64,000 nt of DNA, taken from contig DASZSV010000041.1 in the NCBI GenBank assembly GCA_035548495.1, forward strand, positions 1-64,000. Direction: 5' to 3'. Position numbers and translations under genes: made by a program. The notes beneath the pieces are model-generated. The model was given only the letters and a program-made list of their open reading frames with translations, made no database searches and was not told the DNA's origin. Within the stretch, counting starts at the first letter, position 1. Every line of letters begins with the position of its first letter. The stretch is from CAILZL01 sp035548495 (GTDB taxonomy: Bacteria; Pseudomonadota; Gammaproteobacteria; Steroidobacterales; Steroidobacteraceae). Shown here piece after piece: positions 27,553 to 35,314 of this stretch.

Positions 27553-27570
27553 GGTTACCATTTCGTAACC
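27553..27570. promoter_or_regulatory. Probable HxlR operator, site 2
   Basis: GGTTAC-N6-GTAACC, a second dyad with the same half-sites, ending 18 bp before the hxlR start. It would suit autorepression. Confidence 0.65.
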
Positions 27571-27588
27571 TGGTGATGAGAACGTGTC

Positions 27589-27954
27589 ATGGTCAAAGTA
27601 CGCAAGAGCAAGGTGGAACCGCCACCCAATGAATGTCCGCTGGCAAGCTGCATGAAGTTCATTCGTGGCACGTGGACCCCGCACATCATCTGGTATCTCA
27701 AGGCCACACCGCGGCGCTTCAGTGAATTGAAAGGCGACATCAAGGGCATTTCTGCAAAAGTACTGTCAACACGCCTGAAGGAACTCGAAGAAGCAGGCGT
27801 GGTATATCGCGAAGTAATGGACACCTCACCGCCCACTGTTGAATATTCACTCACTGAATTGGGCCGCGAGTTGCAACCGGCCATCGCGGCGATTGTGAAT
27901 GTGGGAATGAAACTGAAGAAACAGAAATATGCCTGCCACACGCAAGCAGCCTGA
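27589..27954 (+). CDS. HxlR-family winged-helix transcriptional regulator
   Basis: The 121-residue protein matches the HxlR family throughout: CPLASCMKFIRGTWTPHIIWYL, then RRFSELKGDIKGISAKVLSTRL (recognition helix), LEEAGVVYREV and a wing VEYSLTELG. A Cys pair (Cys16 and Cys21) lies near the N-terminus, a place where some HxlR proteins sense electrophiles or thiol stress. It is divergent from a glutathione transferase, which fits electrophile sensing. Two GTTAC/GTAAC dyads lie directly upstream. Its 3' end runs into the prmC leader. Confidence 0.92.
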   Translation: MVKVRKSKVEPPPNECPLASCMKFIRGTWTPHIIWYLKATPRRFSELKGDIKGISAKVLSTRLKELEEAGVVYREVMDTSPPTVEYSLTELGRELQPAIAAIVNVGMKLKKQKYACHTQAA

Positions 27955-27967
27955 TGCTGTTTCAACA

Positions 27968-28813
27968 ATGAATGACTCATTGCCTGACTGGTGCGGCGAA
28001 ACTGCCGCCCTATTGCACAACACCAGTGATGCACCGGCGCTGGAAGCAGTATTGCTGGTTGAACATGTGACGGGCATCAGTCGCACACGGCAGCGGTCCG
28101 ATGCATCACAACGCCTTTCCCAGGCGCACATGTTGCGTCTGCAACAGCTTCGCGAACAACGGCTGCGCGGTGAACCACTGGCCTATGTACTGGGTGAAGC
28201 ACATTTCTGGACGCTGAAATTGCAGATCACCCCAGCGGTGCTGATTCCGCGCCCCGAAACCGAACTGGTGGTTGAACGTGCACTCGCTCATCTTGCCAGT
28301 GTGGATACGCAAGTGCTCGATCTTGGCACCGGCAGCGGCGCAATTGCGCTGGCCATTGCGACGGAACGTCCGCAAACACAGGTGCTTGCCTGTGATGTTT
28401 CTGCCGATGCATTGCAGGTGGCGCAGATCAACGCAACGAACCTGCAATTGGGCAACATTGAACTGCGACGAAGTGACTGGTTCAGCAACATCCACGGACA
28501 ATCATTTGATGTCATTGTCAGCAACCCGCCCTACATTGATGTTCACGATCCGGATGTGCAACCACAAGTGCGCGCGCATGAGCCGCATATTGCCCTGTTT
28601 GCAGCGGACGCGGGCATGGCATCATTCAATGCCATTGTCAGTGCTGCGCCTCGTCATTTGCGCAATGGCGGCTGGCTGATCATGGAACACGGCTGGCAAC
28701 AGGCGGCGAAGGTACGTTTGCTACTTGAGTCGCATGGCTTTGTTGGCGTAGCCTCGCATCTTGATCTGGCCGGTCACGAGCGCGTCACTGAGGCACAGTT
28801 TTTTCTTCCCTGA
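27968..28813 (+). CDS. prmC: Peptide chain release factor N5-glutamine methyltransferase
   Basis: PrmC methylates the GGQ glutamine of release factors using SAM. The SAM-binding motif VLDLGTGSGAIALAIA and the NPPY substrate motif (VSNPPYIDVHDPDVQ) are present, and the N-terminal helical bundle leads to EPLAYVLGEAHFWTLKL. I prefer ATG 27968 (281 residues), which fits family N-termini. ATG 27929 would overlap hxlR by 26 bp. Neither has a clear ribosome site. In many relatives prmC follows prfA directly; here DUF3224, gstA and hxlR lie between. Confidence 0.95.
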   Translation: MNDSLPDWCGETAALLHNTSDAPALEAVLLVEHVTGISRTRQRSDASQRLSQAHMLRLQQLREQRLRGEPLAYVLGEAHFWTLKLQITPAVLIPRPETELVVERALAHLASVDTQVLDLGTGSGAIALAIATERPQTQVLACDVSADALQVAQINATNLQLGNIELRRSDWFSNIHGQSFDVIVSNPPYIDVHDPDVQPQVRAHEPHIALFAADAGMASFNAIVSAAPRHLRNGGWLIMEHGWQQAAKVRLLLESHGFVGVASHLDLAGHERVTEAQFFLP

Positions 28814-28822
28814 ACCATCGAG

Positions 28823-29314
28823 ATGAACATGATTGAATTCAAGACTTCCAAAGGCAACTTCACAGTGGAACTCTTCACTGATCAGGCGCCCATCAGCAGT
28901 GAAAACTTCCTGGCCTATGTGGATTCCGGACATTTTGACGGCACCATCTTTCATCGCGTCATTCCCGGTTTCATGATTCAGGGCGGCGGTTTCACTGAAG
29001 ACATGCAGCAGAAAAAAACCAATGCACCCATCAAGAATGAAGCCACCAACGGCCTGCGCAACAAGCGCGGCACGTTGTCGATGGCACGGACCAATGACAT
29101 CAACAGCGCCACTTGCCAGTTCTTCATCAATCTGGTGGACAATGACTTCCTCGATCACAGCGCCAGCAACTATGGTTATGCGGTCTTCGGCAAGGTCATC
29201 TCGGGCATGGAAGTGATTGATGAAATCGCCAAGGTCAAGACCGGCAGACGCAATGGTCATGCCGATGTTCCCGTCGAGTCCATCATCGTCGCTTCGGCAA
29301 CGCGCACCGCGTAA
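28823..29314 (+). CDS. ppiB: Peptidyl-prolyl cis-trans isomerase (cyclophilin B type)
   Basis: The 163-residue cyclophilin has no signal peptide, so it is the cytoplasmic form. The catalytic Arg lies in FHRVIPGFMIQGGGF, and SATCQFFINLVDN and YAVFGKVISGMEVIDEI are family landmarks. It catalyses proline cis-trans isomerisation during folding. It begins 9 bp after prmC and is probably cotranscribed with it. A second ATG at 28829 is possible. Confidence 0.96.
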   Translation: MNMIEFKTSKGNFTVELFTDQAPISSENFLAYVDSGHFDGTIFHRVIPGFMIQGGGFTEDMQQKKTNAPIKNEATNGLRNKRGTLSMARTNDINSATCQFFINLVDNDFLDHSASNYGYAVFGKVISGMEVIDEIAKVKTGRRNGHADVPVESIIVASATRTA

Positions 29315-29323
29315 GAGCATTGC

Positions 29324-30037
29324 GTGAAGCAGTCATTTCGTGCCCGGGTTCAGCGCGGCTTGCGCTGGCTGGGGTTCGCCGTACTGACATGGCTGGCGGT
29401 TACCATCGCAATGGTATTTGCGTTGCGATGGATTGACCCACCTGTCAGCAGCTTCATGGTGCGCGACCGTGTTGCCGCCTGGTTTGATCGCGACAGGAGT
29501 TATCACTTCGAACATCAATGGGTGGACTACAAACACATTGCTGCGTCAATGAAAGTTGCAGTGATGGCATCGGAAGACCAGAAATTTCCGCAGCACCGTG
29601 GATTTGATTTTGAATCCATGGAACACGCTTGGGACCAGAACAAGCGCGGCCATAAAATCAGGGGTGGCAGCACCATCACACAGCAAACCGCCAAGAATCT
29701 TTTTCTGTGGCCGGGACGGAATCTGTTGCGCAAAGGCATTGAAGCCTGGTTCACCGTGCTGCTGGAAACATTCTGTTCCAAGCAACGCATTCTGGAGCTG
29801 TATCTCAACAGCGTGGAATTCGGCAGGGGCGTGTTTGGCGTTGAAGCCGCCAGCAAACGCTATTTCCACAAGTCCGCGGCACAGTTGACCACCGCAGAAA
29901 GCGCATTGCTGGCGGCCGTGTTGCCTGCACCAAAAAGATTTTCGGTGATACGGCCGTCGGGTTATCTGCGTGCGCGTCAAGCATGGATCATGGCGCAAAT
30001 GCCGGATGTGGACACCGGCTCCGTGCTGATGCATTGA
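29324..30037 (+). CDS. mtgA: Monofunctional biosynthetic peptidoglycan transglycosylase
   Basis: The 237-residue protein is anchored by one N-terminal membrane segment (LGFAVLTWLAVTIAMVFAL). It carries a GT51 domain with the catalytic Glu in ASEDQKFPQHRGFD and the motif GGSTITQQTAKNLFLWPGRN. It polymerises lipid II glycan strands in the periplasm without a transpeptidase domain. The start is GTG 29324, 9 bp after ppiB, so prmC-ppiB-mtgA may form one transcript. Confidence 0.95.
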   Translation: MKQSFRARVQRGLRWLGFAVLTWLAVTIAMVFALRWIDPPVSSFMVRDRVAAWFDRDRSYHFEHQWVDYKHIAASMKVAVMASEDQKFPQHRGFDFESMEHAWDQNKRGHKIRGGSTITQQTAKNLFLWPGRNLLRKGIEAWFTVLLETFCSKQRILELYLNSVEFGRGVFGVEAASKRYFHKSAAQLTTAESALLAAVLPAPKRFSVIRPSGYLRARQAWIMAQMPDVDTGSVLMH

Positions 30038-30203
30038 TGCGGCCATCGAGTTGCACAGCGCCGGGAGCACACAGTGCAGCAGATTGCAATCCAGAGTGCC
30101 AACAATTAATTCAGCTTCAGCGTGTGCATGTCCGACAATTTCCGCTAAAATGACAAACTTGTGCTGGTTAAAAGCGCATTGTTAAATCAACCCTTTAATC
30201 AAC

Positions 30204-30235
30204 CTGAAAGAGCACTGCTCCTTCAGTTTCTTTTT
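30204..30235 (+). terminator. Terminator-like hairpin in the leader of the small secreted protein gene
   Basis: CTGAAAGAGC (30204-30213) pairs with GCTCCTTCAG (30217-30226) apart from one A/C mismatch, across a 3-nt loop, followed by TTTCTTTTT. It ends only 20 bp before the next start codon. It may end the mtgA transcript or attenuate the downstream gene. Confidence 0.6.
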
Positions 30236-30255
30236 GCCTAGCTGGGGATACGAAA

Positions 30256-30633
30256 ATGAAAATTGCACGTGCATTGTGCCTGTCGGCACTGACTGCCCTT
30301 GTCGCGATACCCGCGATGGCGGATTGCAACTATCCGCAAAAGCCCGCCGATCCGCCGAGCGGCGCCACCGCAAGCCACGATCAAATGGTTGCAGCAAAGA
30401 AAGTCACCAAGCAGTACAGCGACGACATGGTGGCGTATCTCAATTGCCTCGATCAGGAAGCGGCCGATCAGATCAAGGCCTTGCCTGCCGATCACACCCC
30501 GGATCAGGAGCAGCCGATCAAAACCAAGCGCGACCTGAAGTACAGCGCTGCCGAGCAAACCATGGAGAAATACGTGGATTCGTTCAACACTGAACTGCGC
30601 ACCTTCCTGGCCAAACAGGCAAAACCACAGTAA
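30256..30633 (+). CDS. Small secreted cysteine-containing protein (paralogue 1)
   Basis: The 125-residue protein has a clear signal peptide (MKIARALCLSALTALVAIPAMA) and a mature start DCNYPQKP. Two cysteines, in the DCxYP start and in AYLNCLDQEAA, could form a disulfide. The rest is predicted helical and charged. I do not recognise a characterised family. It shares its layout with the next gene: ADCxYPQ, QM..A, KQY..D..AY..CLDQE. GGGGA lies upstream of the ATG. It is probably periplasmic; function unknown. Confidence 0.8.
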   Translation: MKIARALCLSALTALVAIPAMADCNYPQKPADPPSGATASHDQMVAAKKVTKQYSDDMVAYLNCLDQEAADQIKALPADHTPDQEQPIKTKRDLKYSAAEQTMEKYVDSFNTELRTFLAKQAKPQ

Positions 30634-30661
30634 CACTGCTCTCATTGCGATGTAGTGCAAC

Positions 30662-30692
30662 CAAGGCCAGCACAATGCTGGCCTTGTTTTTT
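30662..30692 (+). terminator. Strong Rho-independent terminator
   Basis: A perfect 11-bp stem (30662-30672 with 30676-30686), a 3-nt loop and TTTTTT lie after the first small secreted protein gene. Confidence 0.92.
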
Positions 30693-30832
30693 GCGAAACG
30701 GTTCCCAATCTTAACCGCTGCCTTGACGGCAAATTGCGCCCGGTCATCTCAAGAATGCCGGTGACGGGCCGATTAACATGGTGCATGCCACGACACGCCA
30801 GATGTCGGATGTTTGAACCGGAGACCGTTACA

Positions 30833-31186
30833 ATGAAACAGATTTTTGTCGCATTCAGCCTGCTATTGTTGCTCGCAACAACCCCGGCAATGGCGGACTG
30901 CACCTATCCGCAACCGCCCAGCGTCATGCCCGATGCGAATACCGCCACCAAGGATCAGATGCTGACTGCGGCCGGACAATACAAGCAGTACAACAGTGAC
31001 GTGGATGCTTATATCGCCTGCCTCGATCAGGAGACGGAAGCCAAAGTGAAGGAAGCCTCCGGCGTGGGCGCGATCATGGCGATCAAAGCCCTGCAGGAAA
31101 AGAAGAAAAACACGGCGATGGATGAACGTCAGGCAAAAATCGACGAATTCAACAAGCAGATTCGTATCTTCAAGTCCAAAGGCTGA
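30833..31186 (+). CDS. Small secreted cysteine-containing protein (paralogue 2)
   Basis: The product is 117 residues from ATG 30833, chosen because GGAG lies 9 nt upstream; the frame runs a further 33 codons up without a signal peptide. The signal peptide ends TTPAMA. The mature protein starts DCTYPQPP and repeats the pattern of its neighbour, including KQYNSDVDAYIACLDQETE, then a Lys-rich helical tail. It is clearly a tandem duplicate of the gene at 30256, but diverged and separated from it by a strong terminator. It is probably periplasmic with one disulfide; function unknown. Confidence 0.8.
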   Translation: MKQIFVAFSLLLLLATTPAMADCTYPQPPSVMPDANTATKDQMLTAAGQYKQYNSDVDAYIACLDQETEAKVKEASGVGAIMAIKALQEKKKNTAMDERQAKIDEFNKQIRIFKSKG

Positions 31187-31233
31187 TCGCGCGCGTCGCG
31201 CACGAACACGTGGCTTCATTGCGCAACCCATGT

Positions 31234-31264
31234 CAAACTCCGGATAAGTATTATCTGGAGTTTG
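31234..31264 (+). promoter_or_regulatory. Hairpin covering the moeA ribosome-binding site
   Basis: CAAACTCCGGATAA (31234-31247) pairs with TTATCTGGAGTTTG (31251-31264) over 14 positions, 13 Watson-Crick and one G-T, with a 3-nt loop. The GGAG that serves the moeA start (31257-31260) lies inside the 3' arm, so the folded mRNA would hide it. No T-tract follows. It may instead be a DNA operator. Confidence 0.65.
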
Positions 31265-31267
31265 GCC

Positions 31268-32473
31268 TTGTCTCTGACGAATATCAGTGTTGAAAACGCC
31301 CAAGCTGCCATCAATCAGCATGTGCAGCCACTGCCGGTTATCACCAGGCCATTGCGCGAATTGAGCGGTGCGATACTGGCGCAATCCATCTACATGGAAC
31401 GCGATCAGCCACCGTTTGACCGCGTGGCAATGGACGGTATTGCATTCGACAGCCGCTCTGCTGCATTGCAATCCGGGCTGAAAATCGCAGGCACTCAGGC
31501 CGCGGGGGCAACACCGCTTGCACTGCCATCATCCAGTCATTGCATTGAAGTCATGACAGGCGCAGTGCTGCCCGCCGGTTGTGACTGTGTCATTCCGGTC
31601 GAACGAATCCGCCGTGAAAATGACATGGCCTATCTGAATGACGATGTGCAACCCGAAGCCTGGCTGAATGTGCATCGCCGCGGCAGTGATGCCGCGAAAG
31701 GCGATGAGATATTGAAACCTGGCGCACGGCTGCGTTCGGTGGACATTGCCGCCATCGCATCAGCGGGTTATGCCAGCGTAAAAGTGCATACCATGCCACG
31801 TGTGGCCGTGATCTCCACCGGCGATGAATTGATTGAGCCGGGAAAGCCCATTGAAGACTGGCAGATTCGCCGTTCCAATTCTTATGCCCTGTTGTCGGCA
31901 TTGCACAAGCACGGTTTCACTGATGTAACCGACGTGCACTTGCGCGACGATCCGGACACACTGCGCACACAGTTGTCGGCGCTGCTGGAACGGCATGATG
32001 CGCTGGTGATCAGCGGTGGCGTCTCGACTGGACGGTTTGATTTCGTACCACAAGTCCTGAACGACATTGGTGTAACCACTGTGTTTCACAAAGTACGCCA
32101 GCGGCCCGGCAGACCCATGTGGTTTGGTGCACGCAACGACGGCAAGGTGGTGTATGCATTGCCTGGCAATCCCGTGTCAGTGCTGATGTGCATGTATCGT
32201 TATGTACTGCGTGGATTGTTGCGTGCCATGGGCATGACCAGCCTGCGCTACGAATCGGCCAATATTCGCACCACTGTGCAACCGCTACCGGAACTCGTGC
32301 AATTCCTGCCGGTCGTGATTGTCGAACATGCCGCGACGGTAAAAGTAAAGCCCTGGCCAACAAAGGGATCAGGCGATCTGGTGTCATTGCTGGGTTCGGA
32401 TGGCTTTGTTGAAATTCTACCCGGCGACAAGTACATCGCCACCAACACCACATTGAGATATTTCCGCTGGTAA
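31268..32473 (+). CDS. moeA: Molybdopterin molybdenumtransferase
   Basis: MoeA inserts molybdate into adenylylated molybdopterin. The ~401-residue protein has PPFDRVAMDGIAFDS, EVMTGAVLPAGCDCVIPVE, VAVISTGDELIEPG and the active-site ISGGVSTGRFDF, followed by LPGNPVSVLMCM, all typical. I choose the TTG at 31268 because GGAG lies exactly 7 nt upstream; another TTG at 31262 has no workable spacing. It is first in a compact Moco operon and its ribosome site lies in a hairpin. Confidence 0.95.
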   Translation: MSLTNISVENAQAAINQHVQPLPVITRPLRELSGAILAQSIYMERDQPPFDRVAMDGIAFDSRSAALQSGLKIAGTQAAGATPLALPSSSHCIEVMTGAVLPAGCDCVIPVERIRRENDMAYLNDDVQPEAWLNVHRRGSDAAKGDEILKPGARLRSVDIAAIASAGYASVKVHTMPRVAVISTGDELIEPGKPIEDWQIRRSNSYALLSALHKHGFTDVTDVHLRDDPDTLRTQLSALLERHDALVISGGVSTGRFDFVPQVLNDIGVTTVFHKVRQRPGRPMWFGARNDGKVVYALPGNPVSVLMCMYRYVLRGLLRAMGMTSLRYESANIRTTVQPLPELVQFLPVVIVEHAATVKVKPWPTKGSGDLVSLLGSDGFVEILPGDKYIATNTTLRYFRW

Positions 32474-32478
32474 CTTCA

Positions 32479-33522
32479 ATGATGGAATCGCGCGTTGTCA
32501 ACATGCCATCATCCCTGCCACGCGATCAACTGCAACGGCCGCTGCATGATCTGCGCATCTCGGTGATGGATCGCTGCAATTTCCGTTGCCCATACTGCAT
32601 GCCGCGGGAAACCTTTCACGAACATTATCAGTTTCTGAAACCGACGGAACGCCTGTCGTTTGAAGAAATCACACGACTTGCAAAATTGTTTGTGCAACTC
32701 GGCGTGCGCAAAATCAGACTGACTGGCGGCGAACCACTGCTGCGTCCGAATCTTCCGGAATTGATTGCTGAACTGTGCGGCATCGATCAGGTGCAGGATG
32801 TTGCACTGACCACCAACGGCATGTTGCTGGAAAAGCACGCCACCGAACTGAAAGCCAGCGGCCTGCATCGCATTACCGTCAGTCTGGATTCACTGGATGA
32901 ATCCGTATTCACACTGTTGAGCGGCGGATTTAAGGGACGCGATCAGGTATTAAGCGGCATTCGCGCTGCACAGGATGTAGGCCTGACGCCGATCAAGATC
33001 AATGCAGTCGTGCAACGCGGCGTGAATCACCACACGGTACTGGACATGGTGGAACATTTTCGTCACAGCGGTATCATTGTGCGGTTCATTGAATACATGG
33101 ATGTGGGCAATCGCAATCACTGGCAACTGGATAAAGTAGTGCCTTCAAGAGAGCTGCTGTCACTCATTCAGCAACGCTGGCCACTGCACGCGTTGCCTGG
33201 AAATTATCATGGCGAGGTGGCCGAACGTTATGCGTTTGATGATGGCGCGGGTGAAATTGGTTTCATTTCTTCTGTTACACAGGCCTTCTGCGGTTCATGC
33301 ACGCGCGCACGCCTGTCGTCAGAAGGTGTTTTCTACACTTGCCTGTTCGCCACACAGGGACTGGACGTGAAAACGCCATTGCGCAGTGGCGCAAGTGATG
33401 ACGAGTTGAGCGGTATGATTCGTGCTGCGTGGCTGCAACGCAGTGACCGTTACAGTGAACTGCGCAGCCAGATTCACGAACATCCCGTACGCAAGATCGA
33501 GATGTACTATATTGGCGGCTGA
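32479..33522 (+). CDS. moaA: GTP 3',8-cyclase (molybdenum cofactor synthesis, radical SAM)
   Basis: The protein is up to 347 residues. It has the radical-SAM motif CNFRCPYC near residues 32-39 and the C-terminal second [4Fe-4S] site FCGSCTRARLSSEGVFYTCLF. It ends in the Gly-Gly tail (YIGG) needed for activity. With MoaC it converts GTP to cyclic pyranopterin phosphate. It starts 5 bp after moeA and ends 1 bp before moaC. Confidence 0.98.
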   Translation: MMESRVVNMPSSLPRDQLQRPLHDLRISVMDRCNFRCPYCMPRETFHEHYQFLKPTERLSFEEITRLAKLFVQLGVRKIRLTGGEPLLRPNLPELIAELCGIDQVQDVALTTNGMLLEKHATELKASGLHRITVSLDSLDESVFTLLSGGFKGRDQVLSGIRAAQDVGLTPIKINAVVQRGVNHHTVLDMVEHFRHSGIIVRFIEYMDVGNRNHWQLDKVVPSRELLSLIQQRWPLHALPGNYHGEVAERYAFDDGAGEIGFISSVTQAFCGSCTRARLSSEGVFYTCLFATQGLDVKTPLRSGASDDELSGMIRAAWLQRSDRYSELRSQIHEHPVRKIEMYYIGG

Positions 33523-33523
33523 C

Positions 33524-34000
33524 ATGTTGACGCATATTGATAAAGACTCAAACCCCACCATGGTCGATGTCGGTGACAAGACCGTAACCAGACGCAGTGC
33601 CACTGCAGAAACGCGTGTGCAATTTCCATCGGCGATTGCAGCAGCGTTGCGTGAACAACAGTTCACCACAAAGAAAGGGCCGGTATTTCATACCGCCATC
33701 ATTGCCGGCACACAGGCTGCCAAACGCACCCATGAACTGATTCCTTTCTGTCATCCGCTGGGCATTGAAAACTGCAAGTTCAATATCGAGATGCAGGGTG
33801 ATGAAGCCATCATTCACTGCACGGTCGCCCTGCATCATAAAACCGGCGTGGAAATGGAGGCACTGACCGGCGCCAGCGTTGCCGCGCTCACCATCTATGA
33901 CATGTGCAAGGCGCTGTCGCATGACATCGTGATAACAGGAACAAGATTACTGGAAAAACATGGCGGCAAAAGCGATTTTATCGCGAGCAAGCAGCCATGA
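33524..34000 (+). CDS. moaC: Cyclic pyranopterin monophosphate synthase
   Basis: The product is 158 residues from ATG 33524, one base after the moaA stop. Typical segments are MVDVGDKTVTRRSATAE, FCHPLGIENCKFNIE and KTGVEMEALTGASVAALTIYDMCKA, carrying the active-site His, Glu and Lys/Asp residues. It works directly after MoaA. It overlaps the next gene by 4 bp. Confidence 0.97.
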   Translation: MLTHIDKDSNPTMVDVGDKTVTRRSATAETRVQFPSAIAAALREQQFTTKKGPVFHTAIIAGTQAAKRTHELIPFCHPLGIENCKFNIEMQGDEAIIHCTVALHHKTGVEMEALTGASVAALTIYDMCKALSHDIVITGTRLLEKHGGKSDFIASKQP

Positions 34001-34833
34001 ATGCGGCAGCACCGATTTATGGCCTGGTGCTGGCAGGCGGCGCGAGCCGCCGCATGCACACCGACAAGGCCGCGTTGCAATACGACGGGCAATCACAACT
34101 GCAACGCGCTTTCACGTTGCTCTCAAAGCTGTGTGAGAAGACTTTTATTTCAGTCCGCAAGGATCAAACCGGTGATGCTGCACGCGCTGCGTTTCCGCAG
34201 ATCGTCGACATACATGAAGATATCGGCCCGCTGGCCGGCATTCATGCCGCGCAAACACAACATCCACATGCTGCATGGCTGATCATGGCCTGCGATCTGC
34301 CCTTCGTCGACGAAGGCACTTTGCGATATTTATCAGCACAGCGCGATCCTTCGCGTGCAGCAACAGCGTTCCGCAGCACACATGATGATTTGCCAGAACC
34401 GCTGTGCGCCATCTGGGAACCTCTCAGTGCCGCAGCAGTGCGCAACTGGATTGCCAACAACCAGAAGTGTCCGCGAAAATTCCTGATCAATGCTGATGTA
34501 ACCTTGCTGACACAGCCGCAAGCCAATGCGCTGGACAATGTGAATACACCCGATGAACACTTGCAGGCACTGCGCGCAATGAACAAAAACCCCATCAAGT
34601 TGCATGTGCAATATTTTGCCTTGTTCCGCGAACAGGCCGGCAAGCGCAATGAAAGCATGGAGACAGTGGCAACCTCACCAGCCCTGCTCTATGCAGAATT
34701 GAAACAGCGTTATGGCTTCAGGCTGGAAATGAACCAGTTGAAAGTTGCGATCAACAATGAATTCTCTGACTGGCATGCATCATTGCAGACAAATGATCAT
34801 GTCGCATTCATTCCACCGGTGGCAGGTGGTTGA
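33997..34833 (+). CDS. Fusion of MobA-like nucleotidyltransferase and MoaD sulfur-carrier domain
   Basis: The protein is 278 residues. Residues 1-~195 are a MobA-type guanylyltransferase domain: GLVLAGGASRRMHTDKAAL at the N-terminus, DIGPLAGIHAA, MACDLPFVD, and NVNTPDEHLQ near its end. From about residue 200 (IKLHVQYFALFREQAGKRNE) to the end is a MoaD/ThiS-like ubiquitin fold finishing in the required free Gly-Gly (FIPPVAGG). MoaD normally carries sulfur to MoaE, while MobA attaches GMP to molybdopterin. The two usually come from separate genes. No stop or start codon break is seen at the junction. It sits exactly where moaD would be, just before moaE. Confidence 0.9.
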   Translation: MNAAAPIYGLVLAGGASRRMHTDKAALQYDGQSQLQRAFTLLSKLCEKTFISVRKDQTGDAARAAFPQIVDIHEDIGPLAGIHAAQTQHPHAAWLIMACDLPFVDEGTLRYLSAQRDPSRAATAFRSTHDDLPEPLCAIWEPLSAAAVRNWIANNQKCPRKFLINADVTLLTQPQANALDNVNTPDEHLQALRAMNKNPIKLHVQYFALFREQAGKRNESMETVATSPALLYAELKQRYGFRLEMNQLKVAINNEFSDWHASLQTNDHVAFIPPVAGG

Positions 34834-35306
34834 TGAAACCATTCAGCTTTAGCGCCATCGCCATTGACTGCGCTTCATTGCAAAATGAATTGCGGGACAT
34901 GCGTGCAGGTGGTTTCGCCTCCTTCGAAGGCTGGGTACGCAATCACAATGAAGGACATGATGTCATCAAACTTGAGTACGAAGCCTTTGAAGCATTGGGC
35001 ATCAAGGAGGGTGAACGCATCGTCACCGAGGCCATCAACAAGTTTGGCGTGCTGCGCGCGGCGTGTGTGCATCGCGTCGGCGAATTGCAGATTGGCGATG
35101 TGGCCGTATGGGTGGGCGTCAGTGCCGTGCATCGCGGCGAAGCTTTTGACGCCTGCCGCTACATCATCGACGCCGTGAAACATCGCGTGCCGATCTGGAA
35201 AAAGGAACACTACGTCAATGGCGATTCAGGCTGGGTAAATTGCGAGCACTGCGCGGCGGCTGGTGATGCGCTTGAGCAGGAACATGCACATCACCATCAC
35301 CGGTAA
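34833..35306 (+). CDS. moaE: Molybdopterin synthase catalytic subunit
   Basis: The product is 157 residues from the ATG that shares its A with the previous TGA. It shows FASFEGWVRNHNEG, VHRVGELQIGDVAVWVGVSAVHRGEAF, and the catalytic Lys region HRVPIWKKEHY. With thiocarboxylated MoaD it makes molybdopterin dithiolene. The C-terminus ends in a His-rich run (HAHHHHR). It is the last gene of the Moco operon and converges with the hydrolase gene. Confidence 0.97.
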   Translation: MKPFSFSAIAIDCASLQNELRDMRAGGFASFEGWVRNHNEGHDVIKLEYEAFEALGIKEGERIVTEAINKFGVLRAACVHRVGELQIGDVAVWVGVSAVHRGEAFDACRYIIDAVKHRVPIWKKEHYVNGDSGWVNCEHCAAAGDALEQEHAHHHHR

Positions 35307-35314
35307 CAAAGAGA

